Shown piece by piece: positions 61,881-64,000 of a DNA stretch of 64,000 bases (its first letter is position 1; the number at the start of each line of letters is the position of its first letter). The stretch lies in assembly GCA_037893225.1 (NCBI GenBank), contig JAZGUH010000103.1:2914001-2978000 (forward strand). The letters run 5' to 3'. This stretch comes from Hippasteria phrygiana. Taxonomy: Eukaryota > Echinodermata > Asteroidea > Valvatida > Goniasteridae. The notes beneath the pieces were generated by a model. That model did not search any database, was not told the DNA's origin, and was given only the letters and a program-made list of their open reading frames with translations. The translations under genes were made by a program, and so were the position numbers.

Positions 61881-64000
61881 CCCGTGAACTCTGTGTGCGT
61901 TCTCCCGTTTACTGCATTGTGGCTGCTTAACGTTTGCCAAATTTTCAGATGAACGCCCCTCCTTTCCCTGTTCATAATTGAATGGGATATTGACCAAATC
62001 CAGCAATTTTCACACGTATGGGTAGCTTAGATATAGCCCAACAATTTCAGACCATCGCCAGCTTCATAGCGTGAGAACTCTTCGAGAAAATTCAAACCTC
62101 GCAACAAATTGTTTTCCATGAACTCTGTGTGCGTTCTCCCGTTTACTGCATTGTGACTGCTTAACGTTTGCCAAATTTTCAGATGAACGCCCCTCCTTTC
62201 CCTGTTCATAATTGAATAGTATATTGACCAAATCCAGTCACTTTTACACTGATGGGTAGCTTAGATATAGCGCAACAATTGCAGACCATCGCCAGCTTCA
62301 CAGCGTTAGAACTCTTCGAGAAAAATCAAACCTCGCATCAAATTTCTTCCTGTGAACTTTGTGTGCGTACTTTCGTTTACTGCATTGTGACTGCTTAACG
62401 TTTGCCACATTTTCAGATGAACGCCCCTCCTTTCCCTGTTCATAATTGAATGAGATATTGACCAAATCCAGTAATTTTCACACGTATGGGTAGCTTAGAT
62501 CTAGCGCAACAATTTGAGACCATCGCAAGCTTCACAGCGTTAGAACTCTTCGAGAAAATTCAAACCTCGCAACAAATTTCTTTCTGTTAACTCTGTGTGC
62601 GTTCTCCCGTTTAATGCATTGTGGCTGCTTAACGTTTGCCAAATGTTTAGATGAACGCCCCTCCTTTCCCTGTTCATAATTGAATGAGATATTGACCAAA
62701 TCCAGTAATTTTCACACGTATGGGTAGCTTAGATATAGCGCAACAATTAGAGACCATCGCCAGCTTCACAGCGTTAGAACTCTTCGAGAAAAATCAAACC
62801 TCGCATCAAATTTCTTCCCGTGAACTCTGTGTGCGTTCTTCCGTTTACTCCATTGTGACTGCTTAACGTTTGCCAAATTTTCAGATGAACGCCCCTCCTT
62901 TCCCTGTTCATAATTGAATAGTATATTGACCAAATCCAGTCATTTTTACACGTATGGGTAGCTTAGATCTAGCGCAACAATTTCAGACCATCGCCAGCTT
63001 CACAGCGTTAGAACTCTTCGAGAAAATTCAAACCTCGCAACACATTTCTTCCTGTGAACCCTGTGTGCCTTCTTCCGTTTACTGCATTGTGACTGCTTAA
63101 CGTTTGCCACATTTTCAGATGAACGCCCCTCCTTTCCCTGTTCATAATTGAATGGGATATTGACAAAATCCAGTAATTTTCACACGTATGGGTAGCTTAG
63201 ATCTAGCGCAACAATTTGAGACCATCGCCAGCTTCATAGCGTGAGAACTCTTCGAGAAAATTCTAACCTCGCAACAAATTTTTTTCCATGAACTCTGTGC
63301 GCGTTCTCCCGTTTACTGCATTGTGACTGCTTAACGTTTGCCAAATTTTCAGATGAACGCCCCTCCTTTCCCTGTTCATAATTGAATGGTATATTGACCA
63401 AATCCAGTCATTTTTACACTGATGGGTAGCTTAGATATAGCGCAACAATTGCAGACCATCGCCAGCTTCACAGCGTTAGAACTCTTCGAGAAAAATCAAA
63501 CCTCGCATCAAATTTCTTCCTGTGAACTCTGTGTGCGTTCTTTCGTTTACTGCATTGTGACTGCTTAACGTTTGCCACATTTTCAGATGAACGCCCCTCC
63601 TTTCCCTGTTCATAATTGAATGAGATATTGACCAAATCCAGTAATTTTCACACGTATGGGTAGCTTAGATCTAGCGCAACAATTTGAGACCATCGCCAGC
63701 TTCACAGCGTTAGAACTCTTCGAGAAAATGCAAACCTCGCAACAAATTTCTTCCTGTTAACTCTGTGTGCGTTCTCCCGTTTAATGCATTGTGGCTGCTT
63801 AACGTTTGCCAAATGTTTAGATGAACGCCCCTCCTTTCCCTGTTCATAATTGAATGAGATATTGACCAAATCCAGTAATTTTCACACGTATGGGTAGCTT
63901 AGATCTAGCGCAACAATTTGAGACCATCGCCAGCTTCACAGCGTTAGAACTCTTCGAGAAAATTCAAACCTCGCAACAAATTTCTTTCTGTTAACTCTGT
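61881..64000 (+). repeat. Right-edge satellite resembling 30.5-32.2 kb
   Basis: Matches 30,525 to about 32,184 at offset 31,356 (134 monomers) up to about 63,540, sharing gcgtactttcg, gacaaaatcc and tgcgcgttc. Differences include agcccaac (62036), tcacttttac (62240), AAGCTT at 62527 and ttctaacc (63262). Beyond 63,540 the order changes to types 3 and 4. The final monomer starts at 63801 and is cut at the window end, so the array continues. Confidence 0.85.

Larger units (their letters stand above)
1..64000. repeat. Satellite DNA array, 234-bp monomer, about 274 head-to-tail copies
   Basis: The landmark gcttaacgtttgcc recurs every 234 bases (aacg at 233, 467, 701, 935, 1169 and so on) in one orientation to the window end. 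Counting by phase gives 274 monomers. The first lacks its first base and the last is cut at 200 of 234 bp. A hand count of the monomer at 701-934, with one private variant normalised, gives A61 C58 G40 T75. That is 42% G+C with a pyrimidine-rich plus strand. Only four net length changes were found: one base near 28, one T in each of two type 2 monomers, and a 78-bp deletion at 27330/27331. Such arrays usually form heterochromatin near centromeres or chromosome ends. The sequence does not show which applies here. No stretch is free of the repeat, so every region without a gene is satellite. Confidence 0.99.

Noticed and set aside
8527..62209. About thirty open reading frames of 60-81 codons on both strands, with recurring protein sequences
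   Set aside because: They recur only because the repeat recurs and 234 is divisible by three. Overlapping frames on opposite strands are equally open (for example 39518-39700 plus and 39546-39767 minus), each monomer has stops in most frames, and variants alter residues and stops freely. No domain is recognisable.
1..64000. CENP-B box (TTCG....A..CGGG core) as a sign of centromere function
   Set aside because: The nearest matches, cttcgagaaaattc and the reverse of cccgtttactgcatt, keep only about five or six of nine core bases. No monomer type I checked has a full core.
1..64000. CRISPR array
   Set aside because: The periodicity is a 234-bp satellite with no short repeat plus unique spacer pattern and no cas genes.
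1..64000. tRNA, rRNA, promoter or terminator signals
   Set aside because: Any short match recurs hundreds of times as part of the satellite and lacks a gene context. No cloverleaf, rRNA core or strong inverted repeat was seen in the monomer.

Overview
The whole 64,000-base window is one uninterrupted tandem array of a satellite DNA with a 234-bp monomer. I see about 274 monomers, with the last one cut by the window edge. They run head to tail in one orientation. I find no unique sequence, protein-coding gene, RNA gene, transposon, CRISPR array, microsatellite or telomeric tract. This is eukaryotic constitutive-heterochromatin-type DNA, pericentromeric, centromeric or subtelomeric. The species cannot be named from the sequence. 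A hand count of one monomer gives about 42% G+C and 10 CpG dinucleotides against about 9.9 expected. With no CpG depletion, a heavily CpG-methylating vertebrate or plant genome is less likely and an invertebrate more likely. This is an inference only.

The monomers are not identical. They fall into about eight recurring subtypes, called types 1-8 here, distinguished by a handful of variable boxes. In the left part they follow an ordered series 1-2-3-4-5-6-7 (1,638 bp), from which later blocks skip or repeat members. This is a higher-order repeat (HOR). Above that level lie much larger and nearly perfect tandem duplications, whose offsets are whole multiples of 234 bp, apart from a 1-bp or 78-bp change where a pair spans one of the few indels.

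Layout: 1-1636, one complete 7-monomer HOR. 1637-5600, a mosaic of shortened versions. 5601-16387, a 23-monomer block (5,381 bp) in two tandem copies with only three differences noticed. 16388-17096, a linker where new variants first appear. 17097-23678, a 14-monomer block (3,276 bp) in two copies with no difference noticed. 23649-25465, a mosaic. 25466-27330, a 5-monomer repeat ending at the only large indel seen, a 78-bp deletion. 27486-31285, an 8/9-monomer repeat. 31672-50771, a nested amplification with 23/22-, 9- and 15-monomer units. 50772-61880, further overlapping 14-, 10-, 15- and 9-monomer repeats. 61881-64000, sequence that resembles 30.5-32.2 kb.

The pattern fits repeated unequal exchange in monomer register, mostly without slippage inside the monomer. 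Monomer phase is unchanged from 27,531 to the end of the window. Short open reading frames of 60-81 codons recur only because the monomer length is divisible by three. They occur on both strands with conflicting frames, and I do not consider them genes. I found no undescribed gene system. What deserves attention is the HOR architecture, the very young multi-kilobase duplications and the sharp change in variants near 16.39 kb. All positions and comparisons were made by eye.
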